64,000 bases of DNA from Burkholderia sp. Nafp2/4-1b (GTDB lineage Bacteria; Pseudomonadota; Gammaproteobacteria; Burkholderiales; Burkholderiaceae). The notes under the pieces were generated by a model. It was not told the DNA's origin and did not search any database. It was given only the letters and a program-made list of their open reading frames with translations. How positions within the stretch are numbered: position 1 is the first letter of the stretch; the number at the start of each line of letters is the position of its first letter. The DNA lies in assembly GCF_003635165.1 (NCBI RefSeq), contig NZ_ML058619.1:62001-126000 (forward strand), read 5' to 3'. The position numbers and the translations under genes were made by a program. Below, piece after piece: positions 25,563-33,921 of this stretch.

Positions 25563-26897
25563 ATGAGCCAATCGATTCCCGCTTCTCCCCGCCAGATCCA
25601 CCTCGGCGCCATCATCCAGGGCGCGTCCGGCAACATGTCCGCATGGCGGCATCCGGACGCGGTCGCCGACGCGAGCATCAACGTGGACTTCGTCCGGACG
25701 CTCGCCGCGCAGGCCGAGGCCGCGAAATTCGACCTGCTGTTCGTGGCCGACGGGCTGCACATCAACGCGAAGTCGATCCCGCACTTCCTCAACCGGTTCG
25801 AGCCGCTGACGCTGCTGTCGGCGCTCGCGCTCGTCACCGAGCGGATCGGGCTGGTCGGCACGCTGTCGACGTCGTACAGCGATCCGTTCACCGTCGCGCG
25901 GCAGTTCTCGAGCCTCGATCACCTGAGCGACGGCCGCGCCGGCTGGAACGTGGTGACATCGCCGCTCGAAGGTTCCGCGAAGAATTTCTCGCGCGCGGCC
26001 CACCCGGAGCACGCGCTGCGCTACCGGATCGCGTCGGAATTCCTGACGGTGACGAAAGGGCTATGGGATTCGTGGGAGGACGACGCGTTCGTGCGCGACA
26101 AGGCGCGCGGCGTCTTCTTCGACCCGGACAAGCTGCACACGCTGAATCACGTCGGCGAGTTTTTCTCGGTCGCCGGGCCGCTGAACATCGGCCGCTCGCG
26201 GCAAGGGCGCCCGATCCTGTTCCAGGCCGGCGCGTCGGACGACGGCAAGGGCGTCGCGGCCGAGCATGCGGATGCGATCTACACGCGCCAGGAAACGATC
26301 CCGCTCGCGCAGGCGTTCTACGCGGACGTGCAGCGGCGGCTCGCCGCGCACGGCCGCGCGCCCGACAGCCTGAAGGTGTTCCAGGGCATCAGCGTGATCG
26401 TCGCGGCATCGGCAGCCGATGCGGAAGCGCAATACCAGGACACCGCGCGGCTCGTGACGATCGACAACGCGCTCGACTATCTCGGCCGCTACTTCGATCA
26501 CCATGACTTTTCGCAGTACGCGCTCGACGCGCCGTTTCCGGATCTCGGCGAGCTGGGCAGCAACCAGTTCCGCAGTACCACCGATTCGATCAAGCGCGAC
26601 GCCGCCGAACGCGGGCTGACGCTGCGCGAGGTCGCGCTCGAAGCCGCCACGCCGCGACCGAGCTTCGCGGGCACGGCCGAACAGGTGGCCGACGGCTTGC
26701 AGGCGTGGGTCGAAGCGCGCGCGACGGACGGCTTCATCGTGCGCGGCGGCACGCCAACCGCATTCGCGGAATTTGCGGCCAGCGTCGTGCCGATCCTGCA
26801 GGAGCGCGGCGCGTACCGGCGCGGTTACGAAGGCGCGACGCTGCGCGAGCATCTCGGGCTGCCGTATCCGCCGAACCGGCACGCACGCGCGGCGTAA
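25563..26897 (+). CDS. LLM flavin-dependent monooxygenase, NtaA/SnaA type (distal)
   Basis: A 444-residue NtaA/SnaA-type monooxygenase, the fourth LLM enzyme of the island. It starts MSQSIPASPRQIHLGAIIQG and contains ASINVDFVRTLAAQAEAAKF, STSYSDPFTVARQFSSLDHL, GRAGWNVVTSP and GRPILFQAGASDDGKGVAA. It is last in the binding protein, permease, permease, ATPase operon, so it most likely acts on what that importer carries. Reduced FMN must come from elsewhere because no reductase gene is in the window. Confidence 0.92.
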   Translation: MSQSIPASPRQIHLGAIIQGASGNMSAWRHPDAVADASINVDFVRTLAAQAEAAKFDLLFVADGLHINAKSIPHFLNRFEPLTLLSALALVTERIGLVGTLSTSYSDPFTVARQFSSLDHLSDGRAGWNVVTSPLEGSAKNFSRAAHPEHALRYRIASEFLTVTKGLWDSWEDDAFVRDKARGVFFDPDKLHTLNHVGEFFSVAGPLNIGRSRQGRPILFQAGASDDGKGVAAEHADAIYTRQETIPLAQAFYADVQRRLAAHGRAPDSLKVFQGISVIVAASAADAEAQYQDTARLVTIDNALDYLGRYFDHHDFSQYALDAPFPDLGELGSNQFRSTTDSIKRDAAERGLTLREVALEAATPRPSFAGTAEQVADGLQAWVEARATDGFIVRGGTPTAFAEFAASVVPILQERGAYRRGYEGATLREHLGLPYPPNRHARAA

Positions 26898-27008
26898 GCA
26901 TCGGGCGTCCCGGTGGATCGATCGCGGTGCGCGCAAATTCGCGGCGGCACGCAGTGCGGCGCGCTGCGAGCGATCATTGCCCGAACGGGAACGCGAACGG
27001 CTCGCGCA

Positions 27009-27221
27009 TCACCTCCCGATCGGCAGCCCGGTCGGTTCGATCCACCCGAGCTTGTATGCGATCAACAGCGACAGGAACAGCGTGATCGACAGTCCTACCC
27101 GCGCCGCAAGCGACCACGCCATCCGCTTGCTCCTGCCGCGGTCGTGATTCATGAAATACAGCGCGAAAATCAGGCTGCCGATAATCAGCGCGAACGCCAC
27201 CGAAACCAGCGCAATCTTCAT
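27009..27221 (-). CDS. Twin-transmembrane DUF2909 protein
   Basis: A 70-residue protein with two hydrophobic helices: one starting MKIALVSVAFALIIGSLIFA, and a second around VGLSITLFLSLLIAYKLGW. They are separated by a short basic loop (NHDRGRSKRMAW). DUF2909 proteins normally sit in aa3 cytochrome oxidase gene clusters next to SURF1 and CtaG; here the gene stands alone with one partner. The start overlaps the stop of the upstream gene by 4 bp. Function unknown; probably a small oxidase-associated or orphan membrane protein. Confidence 0.75.
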   Translation of the reverse strand: MKIALVSVAFALIIGSLIFALYFMNHDRGRSKRMAWSLAARVGLSITLFLSLLIAYKLGWIEPTGLPIGR

Positions 27222-27568
27222 CGTTGATGCTCCTCCAGGCCCGCATCGGCCTTCAGTAGTTCGACCAGTCCTTGCCGCTCGGCCGCGACGTCGGCGACAC
27301 CCGATGCCGGCCAGTCCAGTGCCACGCCATTGCCGAGCGAATCGCGCACCAGCGTCTGGTAACGCCCGTCGCTGATGCGCCCGTGGTCCATCGCTTCCGA
27401 GATCTCCCGTCTGAACGGTAGCGGAAAGCTCGCGTATCCGCGCGACAGCGCGGCATATTGCCGCGCATCGATCTCTTTCGACGACGGCACGAGCGCCCAC
27501 ACGACGACGGCCACGATGGCAGCGAACGGAATCGCCGTATAACGGAGGACGAACTTGATCGGGGTCAT
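27218..27568 (-). CDS. Hypothetical protein with one N-terminal membrane segment
   Basis: A 116-residue protein with a hydrophobic helix (IPFAAIVAVVVWALV, about residues 13-27) and a soluble region containing DARQYAALSRGYASFPLPFR. It looks like a signal-anchored or exported protein. It is translationally coupled (ATGA) to the DUF2909 gene, so the two probably act together. I do not recognise a family. Confidence 0.65.
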   Translation of the reverse strand: MTPIKFVLRYTAIPFAAIVAVVVWALVPSSKEIDARQYAALSRGYASFPLPFRREISEAMDHGRISDGRYQTLVRDSLGNGVALDWPASGVADVAAERQGLVELLKADAGLEEHQR

Positions 27569-27753
27569 GATGCGAATACCGAAGTGGCGGCGAAGTAAAG
27601 GCGAAGTGACGGCGCCCGCGGGCCGCGTGGAGCCGGAAGCGGCCGGACCACCGGTCGCGCGAATGACGGCGCCGCCCGCGCAAGCCGAGGTTCGGCCCGG
27701 AGCCGGCGGCTTCGGGCGACATTGTACTTAAGGACGAATACGACTAACAGAGT

Positions 27754-27772
27754 ATGATAATCTGGTTATCAT
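27754..27772. promoter_or_regulatory. Perfect 7-bp inverted repeat upstream of the YoaK-like gene
   Basis: ATGATAA-TCTGG-TTATCAT lies in an AT-rich patch of the 351-bp divergent gap 27569-27919, 148 bp before the YoaK-like start. It resembles a Fur-type or other metal-regulator operator (GATAA/TTATC arms). Nothing else in the gap is recognisable. Confidence 0.4.
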
Positions 27773-27919
27773 GTTTCATGGATGACGGAGCCACCTGGTG
27801 TGCTCGGCGGGTGGCCCGCACGGCACGTGTCGCACGCGTGCCCGCTGCCCGCCCGTCCCGTCCACGCCCGCGCGCCGGGCGATCGAGCCAAGTCGTTGTA
27901 ACGCCCATGTGAAACCGCC

Positions 27920-28678
27920 ATGCCAGCGCAGTACTTTCGAACCCTCACGGGAAAACACCGCAGCACGACCGCGAACCGTCAACTCGGTTTCTCGCTGGCC
28001 TTCGTCGCCGGCGCGGCCAACGCGGGCGGCTTTCTCGCGGTCCAGCAATACACGTCGCACATGAGCGGCATCGTATCGGCGATCGCCGACCACACGGCGC
28101 TCGGCGACATCCCGCTCGCGCTGGCCGGCATCAGTTCGCTCGGGTCGTTCCTGGTGGGCGCCGCCTGCTCGGCGGTCCTCGTCAACTGGGGGCGCCGCCG
28201 CGGCCTGCAGAGCCAGTTCGTGCTGCCGCTGCTGCTCGAGGCCGTGCTGCTGCTCCTGTTCGGGCTGCTCGGCAGCCATCTCGCGCTGTGGGAAGCGTTC
28301 TTCGTGCCGGTCACGGTCACGCTGCTGTGCTTCATCATGGGGCTGCAGAACGCGACGATCACCAAGCTGTCGGGCGCGGAAATCCGCACGACGCACGTGA
28401 CCGGTATCGTGACCGACCTCGGCATCGAACTCGGCAAGCTGTTCTACTGGAACCGGTCGGCCGTCGACGTGGATGCGCACGCGGTCATCGCGAACCGCAT
28501 CAAATTGCGCATTCACGCGACGATGCTCGCGTCGTTCTTCGTCGGCGGGCTGGCCGGCGCGGTCGGTTTCAAGCATGTCGGCTACGTGTCGACGGTGCCG
28601 CTCGCCTGCCTGCTCGTGATGCTCGCGGCCATGCCGGTCATCGACGACCTGCTCACGTGGCTCGAGCGCCGCCGCTGA
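27920..28678 (+). CDS. YoaK/DUF1275 family membrane protein
   Basis: A 252-residue integral membrane protein with about six hydrophobic helices and the DUF1275 landmarks GFSLAFVAGAANAGGFLAV, TSHMSGIVSAIAD, GLQNATITKLSGAEIRTTHV and TGIVTDLGIELGK. The family is widespread, of unknown function, and proposed to be a transporter. The gene is monocistronic between divergent and convergent neighbours. Its length and all signature segments match complete family members. Confidence 0.88.
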   Translation: MPAQYFRTLTGKHRSTTANRQLGFSLAFVAGAANAGGFLAVQQYTSHMSGIVSAIADHTALGDIPLALAGISSLGSFLVGAACSAVLVNWGRRRGLQSQFVLPLLLEAVLLLLFGLLGSHLALWEAFFVPVTVTLLCFIMGLQNATITKLSGAEIRTTHVTGIVTDLGIELGKLFYWNRSAVDVDAHAVIANRIKLRIHATMLASFFVGGLAGAVGFKHVGYVSTVPLACLLVMLAAMPVIDDLLTWLERRR

Positions 28679-28775
28679 GCCGGCGCACGCACCGCGAATG
28701 GCGTATTCGACGATGGCGCCAAAGGCCGATGCATTATAATTTGATTAACATATCACCACCCTGCGCTGCCTGACG

Positions 28776-28961
28776 ATGGAAACGAAAACCGCCCGCCTGA
28801 CCGTCCTGATCGATCCCGCCAAGAAAGAGGCGTTCGAAATGCTCTGCGCGGAGCAGGACCTCACGCCGTCGCAAGTCGTGCGTCAGTTGATCCGCGAGTA
28901 TCTCGACAAGCACGGCGTCACGTACAAGACCCAGAGCGCGCTCGGCAAGCGAATGAAGTAA
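28776..28961 (+). CDS. Ribbon-helix-helix DNA-binding protein
   Basis: A 61-residue protein with a CopG/Arc-like ribbon-helix-helix: beta strand ARLTVLIDPAKKEAFEML, helix LTPSQVVRQLIREYLDKH. It should bind DNA as a dimer. A TATAAT element (28735-28740) lies 35 bp upstream. No toxin gene is adjacent, so it may be a stand-alone repressor rather than an antitoxin. Confidence 0.75.
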   Translation: METKTARLTVLIDPAKKEAFEMLCAEQDLTPSQVVRQLIREYLDKHGVTYKTQSALGKRMK

Positions 28962-28997
28962 GCGGCGGCGCCAGCCGCGGTCGCACCCGCGGCGGCG

Positions 28998-29834
28998 TCA
29001 CGCGCAGATTTCCCATCGCGCATGTTCGCGCGCGCGCCACACGAGCCGCGCGGGCGCGATGCACTCGCCTTCCTTCAGGCGCCGGGCGGTCGACGCCAGC
29101 TTGAGGTCGCCAGCCCGGCCGAAGCCCAGCGCACGTTCGAGCAGAATCCGCAGCGACGGCAGCGGATTGCCGTTCTTCCATGCGAACGCGATGAAGTTGT
29201 TGTCGTCGCCGCACGGCACCAGCGCATACGAATCGTCGAACACCGCGCGCAACCGCTCGAGATGCAGCGGCAGCGCCGGATCGTCGTCCATGAAGTTGAT
29301 CGCGAGCACGCCCGTTTCGCTCAGCCGCGCGCGGCATGCGTCGAGAAACGCGATGCCGGTGCAGCGGCCCGGCATGCCGTCGGCGACGAACGCGTCGTGC
29401 AGGATCACGTCCGTGCGGACATCGGGCCGGTCGACATAGTCCGCACCATCCGCGCACACCACCATGAAGCGCGCGTCGTCCGGCGGAATGCGGAACACGT
29501 CGCGCAGCGCGATCACGTCCGGATTGATCTCGACCGCGTCGATCGCCGTGTCGGGCAGGTGCCGATAGCAGTATTTCGCGAGCGAGCCGCCGCCGAGCCC
29601 GATCATGCTGATGCGCGCGGGCGCCGGCTGCAGCAGCAGGAAACCCATCATCACGCGCGTATAACCGAGTTCGAGCCGGACCGGATCCTTCAGCGACATG
29701 AAGCTCTGCGTGCCGAGGTGGTCGAAGTGCAGCGACACCGCGTGGCGGGTCTCGAGCACGAACGGGCGGCCGTCGTTCAACGGCATCGACAGAAACTGCA
29801 GGAATGCGTCATAGGACGTTCGATCCTCGCTCAT
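28998..29834 (-). CDS. Spermidine-synthase-like SAM-dependent methyltransferase-fold protein
   Basis: A 278-residue protein with a Rossmann-type SAM fold of the spermidine synthase family: ISMIGLGGGSLAKYCYRHLP (motif I), AVEINPDVI, and DVILHDAFVADGMPG at the active-site loop. Length and motifs agree with stand-alone SpeE-like proteins, several of which are not true spermidine synthases. There is no speD neighbour. It could be a polyamine aminopropyltransferase or an uncharacterised methyltransferase. It is followed upstream on the same strand by the YjdM-like gene. Confidence 0.8.
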   Translation of the reverse strand: MSEDRTSYDAFLQFLSMPLNDGRPFVLETRHAVSLHFDHLGTQSFMSLKDPVRLELGYTRVMMGFLLLQPAPARISMIGLGGGSLAKYCYRHLPDTAIDAVEINPDVIALRDVFRIPPDDARFMVVCADGADYVDRPDVRTDVILHDAFVADGMPGRCTGIAFLDACRARLSETGVLAINFMDDDPALPLHLERLRAVFDDSYALVPCGDDNNFIAFAWKNGNPLPSLRILLERALGFGRAGDLKLASTARRLKEGECIAPARLVWRAREHARWEICA

Positions 29835-29883
29835 GCTCGGCAGGCCCGGGGGAATCGGAGAGTCGGTCGGTCGAACCGTGCGG

Positions 29884-30228
29884 TCAGACCTTCTTCAGGT
29901 AGCAGGCCTTCAGCATGAAGCCGCCGAGGTCGGTCTTGCAATCCACTTCGTGATCGCCGCCGACGAGGCGGATGCTCTTCACCTTGGTGCCCATCTTCAG
30001 CGTGATCGACGAACCCTTCACGCGCAAGTCCTTGATCAGCACGACCGCGTCGCCGTCCGACAGCACGTTGCCGTTCGCGTCCTTGACGACGTCGCCCGCC
30101 GGTTCGTCGGCCGCTTCGGCGCCAGCGCCGGCCGACCATTCATGGCCGCAGTCCGCGCACACGGTCAGTGTGCCGTCCGGGTAAGTGTTTTCCATCGCGC
30201 ATTGCGGGCAGGCGGGGGCGGCGTTCAT
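29884..30228 (-). CDS. yjdM: YjdM/PhnA-type zinc-ribbon protein
   Basis: A 114-residue protein with an N-terminal zinc ribbon (CPQC, residues 8-11, and CADC about 16 residues later) and a C-terminal PhnA domain (VKDANGNVLSDGDAVVLIKD, then LKMGTKVKSIRLVGGDHEVD). It was once called phosphonoacetate hydrolase in E. coli, but that activity is not accepted and the role is unknown. The start was set at MNAAPACPQC, immediately before the ribbon, where homologues begin. Confidence 0.88.
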   Translation of the reverse strand: MNAAPACPQCAMENTYPDGTLTVCADCGHEWSAGAGAEAADEPAGDVVKDANGNVLSDGDAVVLIKDLRVKGSSITLKMGTKVKSIRLVGGDHEVDCKTDLGGFMLKACYLKKV

Positions 30229-30353
30229 TGCAGCTTCCATTCGGTAGGCGTTCGGGTCAATCGAAAAAATGCGGGCCACGGCAGCGCGTGGCCCGGACTG
30301 CGCGTCGCCCAGCCCCGTCGCAATCGCGACGGGCCGGGCTTCACACACACCGC

Positions 30354-30394
30354 ATTATAATACAATACACATATTCGAGCCGTCGTATTATAAT
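30354..30394. promoter_or_regulatory. Paired ATTATAAT octamers in the YjdM-HPr gap
   Basis: Two identical palindromic ATTATAAT octamers (30354-30361 and 30387-30394) lie in an AT-rich patch of the 352-bp gap 30229-30580, 33 bp apart, about three helical turns. Each contains a consensus -10 box readable on both strands, so they may drive yjdM leftwards and the HPr-like gene rightwards. A third copy lies at 28733-28740. No further gene is supported in this gap. Confidence 0.4.
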
Positions 30395-30580
30395 CGTCAA
30401 CTTTCGATCATTCGCTGGACTTGATGGCGGTTTCGCCGAGGATGTCGACATGTTCGAGATGAATGATGCGCAGGCGCGAGGGGCGCGACGCCCGGCGTCC
30501 CGTCGGGAAGCCGCGTGCGGCGCCCGCCCCGCGGCCTTCCCGCGCCGTTCCGGCGACGTTTGCCAAGGCTGATCCGCATC

Positions 30581-30844
30581 GTGGCCACCGTCGTCTACGT
30601 TGAAATCGGCCCCGCGTGGAACCGCAACCGCGCATGCGCGTCCCGCGCCGCGATCGCCGCCGCCGCGCGCGGCTTCGAAAGCGACATCCTGGTGCTCGCC
30701 AACGGGCAGAGCGGCAGCGCGAAGGACGCGGCAGCGATCGCCGCACTGCAGATGCAGGGCGGCACGTCCGCGCAGTTGCTCGCCACCGGTCCCGACGAGG
30801 AAGCGGCGCTCCAGGCGCTGCTGCCTCTGTTGCAGTCGGCCTGA
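30581..30844 (+). CDS. HPr-like protein lacking the phosphorylatable histidine
   Basis: An 87-residue protein matching the HPr fold: an opening strand VVYVEIG, a first helix SRAAIAAAARGF, then SDILVLANGQSGSAKDAAAI and a final helix EEAALQALLPLL. In true HPr the first helix is preceded by G-L-H-x-R-P; here the equivalent stretch reads NRACASRAA, so His15 and Arg17 are missing. The GSAKD segment with the regulatory Ser46 position is kept. I chose the GTG start at 30581 because it gives the standard HPr length; the ribosome site is weak. It may be a Crh-like regulatory paralogue or an unrelated adaptor. Confidence 0.6.
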   Translation: MATVVYVEIGPAWNRNRACASRAAIAAAARGFESDILVLANGQSGSAKDAAAIAALQMQGGTSAQLLATGPDEEAALQALLPLLQSA

Positions 30845-30909
30845 CATCGCGTCACCCGATCCCACGGCCTCGTGCCGTTCACCCTGAATCATCAATCACG
30901 GAGGAAGCG

Positions 30910-31131
30910 ATGAACGACAACGTCATGTCCAACACCCCCAACCTGTCGGCGTCCGCGCTTTGGGCGCTCGAGCGTCTCGCCGACGTGCGCTACGGCCGCG
31001 ATGCGCCGGCGCTCGGCTGGTCGGTCGAACAGGAGCTCGTCGGCGCGGGCTTCGTCAGCCATGCCGCGCATGGCCGCTCCGGCGCGGCGATCACCGCGCA
31101 CGGCCGCAGTTTTCTGAAGAGCCGGAAGTAG
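30910..31131 (+). CDS. Small hypothetical protein, 73 residues
   Basis: A 73-residue protein, MNDNVMSNTPNLSASALWAL onward, ending FLKSRK, preceded by an excellent GGAGGAAG ribosome site. It contains no hydrophobic membrane segment; the core (ALGWSVEQELVGAGFVSHAA) looks like a small winged-helix-like or helical domain, but I cannot name a family. It follows the HPr-like gene by 65 bp and could be co-transcribed. Confidence 0.65.
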   Translation: MNDNVMSNTPNLSASALWALERLADVRYGRDAPALGWSVEQELVGAGFVSHAAHGRSGAAITAHGRSFLKSRK

Positions 31132-31505
31132 GAAAGCTGGCCGGCGCCGGCGCGGTGCCGCTTCGCGCGAAGCGGGCGCGCCGGCATGTCGACGTGTGCG
31201 ATGAAGCGGACGGCCTGCGCGTGACGTTCGCAACGCGCCGCGCGGCGATTGCCGCGGTCTTTGCGTCGTTGCGCGGTCGGTGAACGATCAGCACCACGCT
31301 CTGGCGACGCTATCGTCAGACGATCGTTACCCCGTGCCGGCAGCGGCGGCGTCGATGGGCATCGGCGACGCTCATCGGGGCAATCTTCCTGCATCCGTCT
31401 GCATTCCCCAACGCAGGCGGGGAGTTTGCGACCGCGCAGCGCTTTCCGCGGTATCGTACGAGGCCTCAAGCGCGGCGCGCGGCGCCGCCTTCGCCCTCCT
31501 TCCTC
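31132..31505. other. 374-bp stretch without a supported gene
   Basis: No reading frame here has protein-like composition together with a ribosome site. A 6-bp inverted repeat, ATCGTC-A-GACGAT, lies at 31312-31324 about 180 bp before the GNAT gene and could be an operator or a weak stem. Nothing else is recognised. Confidence 0.4.
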
Positions 31506-32072
31506 ATGGAACGCCCGATGACCTTCAGCGCCCTGCCGTCCGTCACGTCCCCGCCCGTCGTCGAAACACCCCGCCTGATTCTCGAAGGCCATCCGCTCGG
31601 CGACTTCGACGCGCTTGCCACGATGTGGTCCGAGCCGATCGTCGTCGCGCACATCCTGAATGGCAAGCCGTCCGCACCGCGCGATTCGTGGATGCGGCTG
31701 CTCGCGTATCGCGGGCTGTGGCCGCTGCTCGGCTACGGCTACTGGGCGATTCGCGAGAAGGCATCGGGCCGCTACGTCGGCGATCTCGGCTTCGCCGATT
31801 TCCATCGCGCGGTCGAACCGTCGATTCGCGGCATACCGGAAGCCGGCTGGGCGCTCGCGAGCTGGGCGCACGGCAACGGCTACGCGACCGAGGCGCTCGC
31901 GCATGCGCTCGACTGGCTCGATGCGCAGCAACGCTTCGAACGCAGCGTGTGCCTGATCGCGCCGACCAACGTCGCGTCGATCCGCGTCGCGGAGAAGGCC
32001 GGGTATGCCGATCCGGAGCGGATTCGCTTCAACGACGCTGATTCGCTGCTGTTCTCGCGCGCGTGCCGGTAG
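31506..32072 (+). CDS. GNAT family N-acetyltransferase (RimJ/RimL-like)
   Basis: A 188-residue acetyltransferase of the Acetyltransf_3 (RimJ/RimL) type: ETPRLILEGHPLGDFDALAT at the N-terminus, WALASWAHGNGYATEALAHA as the acetyl-CoA loop (Gly-x-Gly-Tyr-Ala form), and ASIRVAEKAGY near the C-terminus. Such enzymes acetylate protein N-termini or small amines; the substrate is unknown. It converges with the outer-membrane efflux pseudogene. Confidence 0.87.
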   Translation: MERPMTFSALPSVTSPPVVETPRLILEGHPLGDFDALATMWSEPIVVAHILNGKPSAPRDSWMRLLAYRGLWPLLGYGYWAIREKASGRYVGDLGFADFHRAVEPSIRGIPEAGWALASWAHGNGYATEALAHALDWLDAQQRFERSVCLIAPTNVASIRVAEKAGYADPERIRFNDADSLLFSRACR

Positions 32073-32093
32073 GTGGGCGCTGCGGAGGCAACG

Positions 32094-33919
32094 TTATTGC
32101 ACTCGGGCCGCATCGGCCTGTGACGGCGATGGCGGCGACGACCTCGCGCTAACCGCACCCTCATCCGCAACCGGCATCGCGCCGGCCTGCCATCCGCCGC
32201 CGAGCGCCTTGTACAGCGCGACGAGATCGGTCGTCGTCTGCAACGCGCCCTGTACCGCCTGCTGCCGCCCCTCCGACCATTGCCGTTGCGCATCCAGCAC
32301 GTCGAGGAACGGCGACAGCCCCTTCCGGTAACGATCGCGCGCGAGATCCAGCGCGCCCTGCTCGGCCTTCACCGCGTCGTCGAGCGCGGCGGCGCGCGCC
32401 TGGTCGGTGCGATACACGGCCAGCGCATTGTCGACGTCGCGCAGCGCGACCAGCACGGCCTGCCGGTACGCGAGCGCCGCTTCGGCCTGGCGCACCTGCG
32501 ACAACTGCAGGTTCGACACCAGTTGCCCGCCCGAAAAGATCGGCAGCGACACGGCCGGCCCGAATGCATAGAACAGATGCGACCAGTGCGCGAGCTCACG
32601 CACGTGCGACGCACGCAACCCCACCTGCCCGGTCAGCGAGATGTCCGGATAGAACTGCGCGACCGCGACGCCGACGTCGGCGGTCGCCGCATGCAGCTCG
32701 GCTTCCGCGCGACGAATGTCGGGCCGCCGGCGTGCAAGCGTCGACGGCAGCCCGACCGGCACGGTGGGTGGCACGCCCGGCAACGCGTGCGGCGCGTCGA
32801 GCCAGTCGTCGAGCGCGCCCGGCGCACCGCCGACCAGATACGCGAGGCCGTTGCGCAGCAGCACGATCTGCTGGTCGAATTGCGGTAGCTGCGCGCGGAT
32901 CTGCGCGAGCCGCGCGTCGGCGCTGCGCACGTCGAGGTCGCTTGCAAGGCCGTGCGCGGCCTGTTCGCGCGTGAGATCGAGCAGTTCGCGCTGCGCGCGT
33001 TGCAGGTCGTCGGCCAGCGCGCGTTGCGCTTCGGCGCCGCGCAGTTGCAGATAGGTCTGCGCGACTTCGGCTTCGAGCGACAGCAGCGCATCGTCGCGGC
33101 TCGCGATCGCGGCGCTCGCCTGCGCACCGGCCGCTTCGACCGAGCGGCGCACGCGCCCGAACAAGTCGAGCTCCCACGACGCGTCGAAGCCGCCTGCCAC
33201 AGGTTGACCGGCGCTTCGAGCGCGTCGATCGCGCCGCGCGCGCCCTGTTGCACGCTCGCGCCCGTGCCCGGTCCGAAGCGATCGAGCGGCGAGCCCGGCG
33301 CGCCGAGCCGGTCGACGCGCTGGTCGAGACCCTGATCCTCGATGATGCCTTTCAGGCCGAGCTGCTCGCGCTGGTAGCTTGCGCTCGCACGCACGTTCGG
33401 CAAGCCCTGCGCGGCGGCCGCGCGCACTTGCGCACGCGCCTGCGCGATGCGCAGCACGGCGGCCTGCACGTCGAGGTTGTCGTGCGCGGCGCGCTCGACG
33501 AGCCGGTCGAGCAGCGGATCGCCGAATGCGCGCCACCAGCGCGGGTCGGGATCGGCGCTCGTCACTGGCGACGACGGTGACGATGGCGACGATTGCGCGC
33601 GGGCTGCAGGCGCCGACGCAGTCGAGGTATCCGGTGCAGCCGACGCAGTCGGTGCATTCGGTGCAGTCGGGACAGCCGGGGCAGTCGGTACAGCCGACGC
33701 AGCCGAGGCAGTCGATGCAGCCAATGCCGGCGACGCTGCGCCTGCAGCCCGCATGTCATGCCAGTTCGCCGGCACGTCAGCCTGCGGCGGCTTGAAATCC
33801 GGCCCGACGGTACAGCCGGCGGACAACGCGAGCACCGCGCACGCCCCGAGCATCGCAGCGATACCGCGCGCGCGCCTCCCATGCCCGCGCAATCCGTGCC
33901 GTCGACCTTTCGTCGCCAT
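32094..33919 (-). pseudogene. NodT-type outer-membrane efflux lipoprotein, frameshifted
   Basis: The third gene of the EmrAB operon, encoding a TolC/NodT-like outer-membrane lipoprotein. It begins MATKGRRHGLRGHGRRARG with a lipobox LSAGC and the family start TVGPDFKPPQADVPANWHDM. Reading is open to EAPVNLWQA near 33190. The rest (FDASWELDLFGRVRRSVEAA to the C-terminus, ending QADAARVQ) is in the neighbouring frame. Restoring one G in the GGCGG run on the coding strand rejoins both parts into about 608 residues. It is either a recent inactivating mutation or a sequencing error. It starts 2 bp after the emrB stop. Confidence 0.85.
33618..33725. repeat. Twelve 9-bp tandem units inside the outer-membrane factor gene
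   Basis: About twelve degenerate 9-bp units of consensus GCAGYCGRN lie in the 5' part of the lipoprotein gene. Each encodes three residues, giving an Ala/Ser/Thr/Pro-rich linker between the lipid anchor and the barrel/tunnel domain. Because the unit is a multiple of three, copy number can change without a frameshift. Confidence 0.75.
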
Positions 33920-33921
33920 CG

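Noticed and set aside
28998..29834. Calling the SAM-fold protein a true spermidine synthase (speE)
   Set aside because: No speD neighbour and the active-site loop alone is not enough; many SpeE-like proteins have other roles.
28733..30394. Three ATTATAAT octamers as a mobile-element or repeat family
   Set aside because: Each is explained by a consensus -10 promoter box, and there is no longer shared flank.
30450..30572. A 40-codon frame (MFEMNDAQARG...) upstream of the HPr-like gene
   Set aside because: No ribosome site and Arg/Ala-rich shadow composition.
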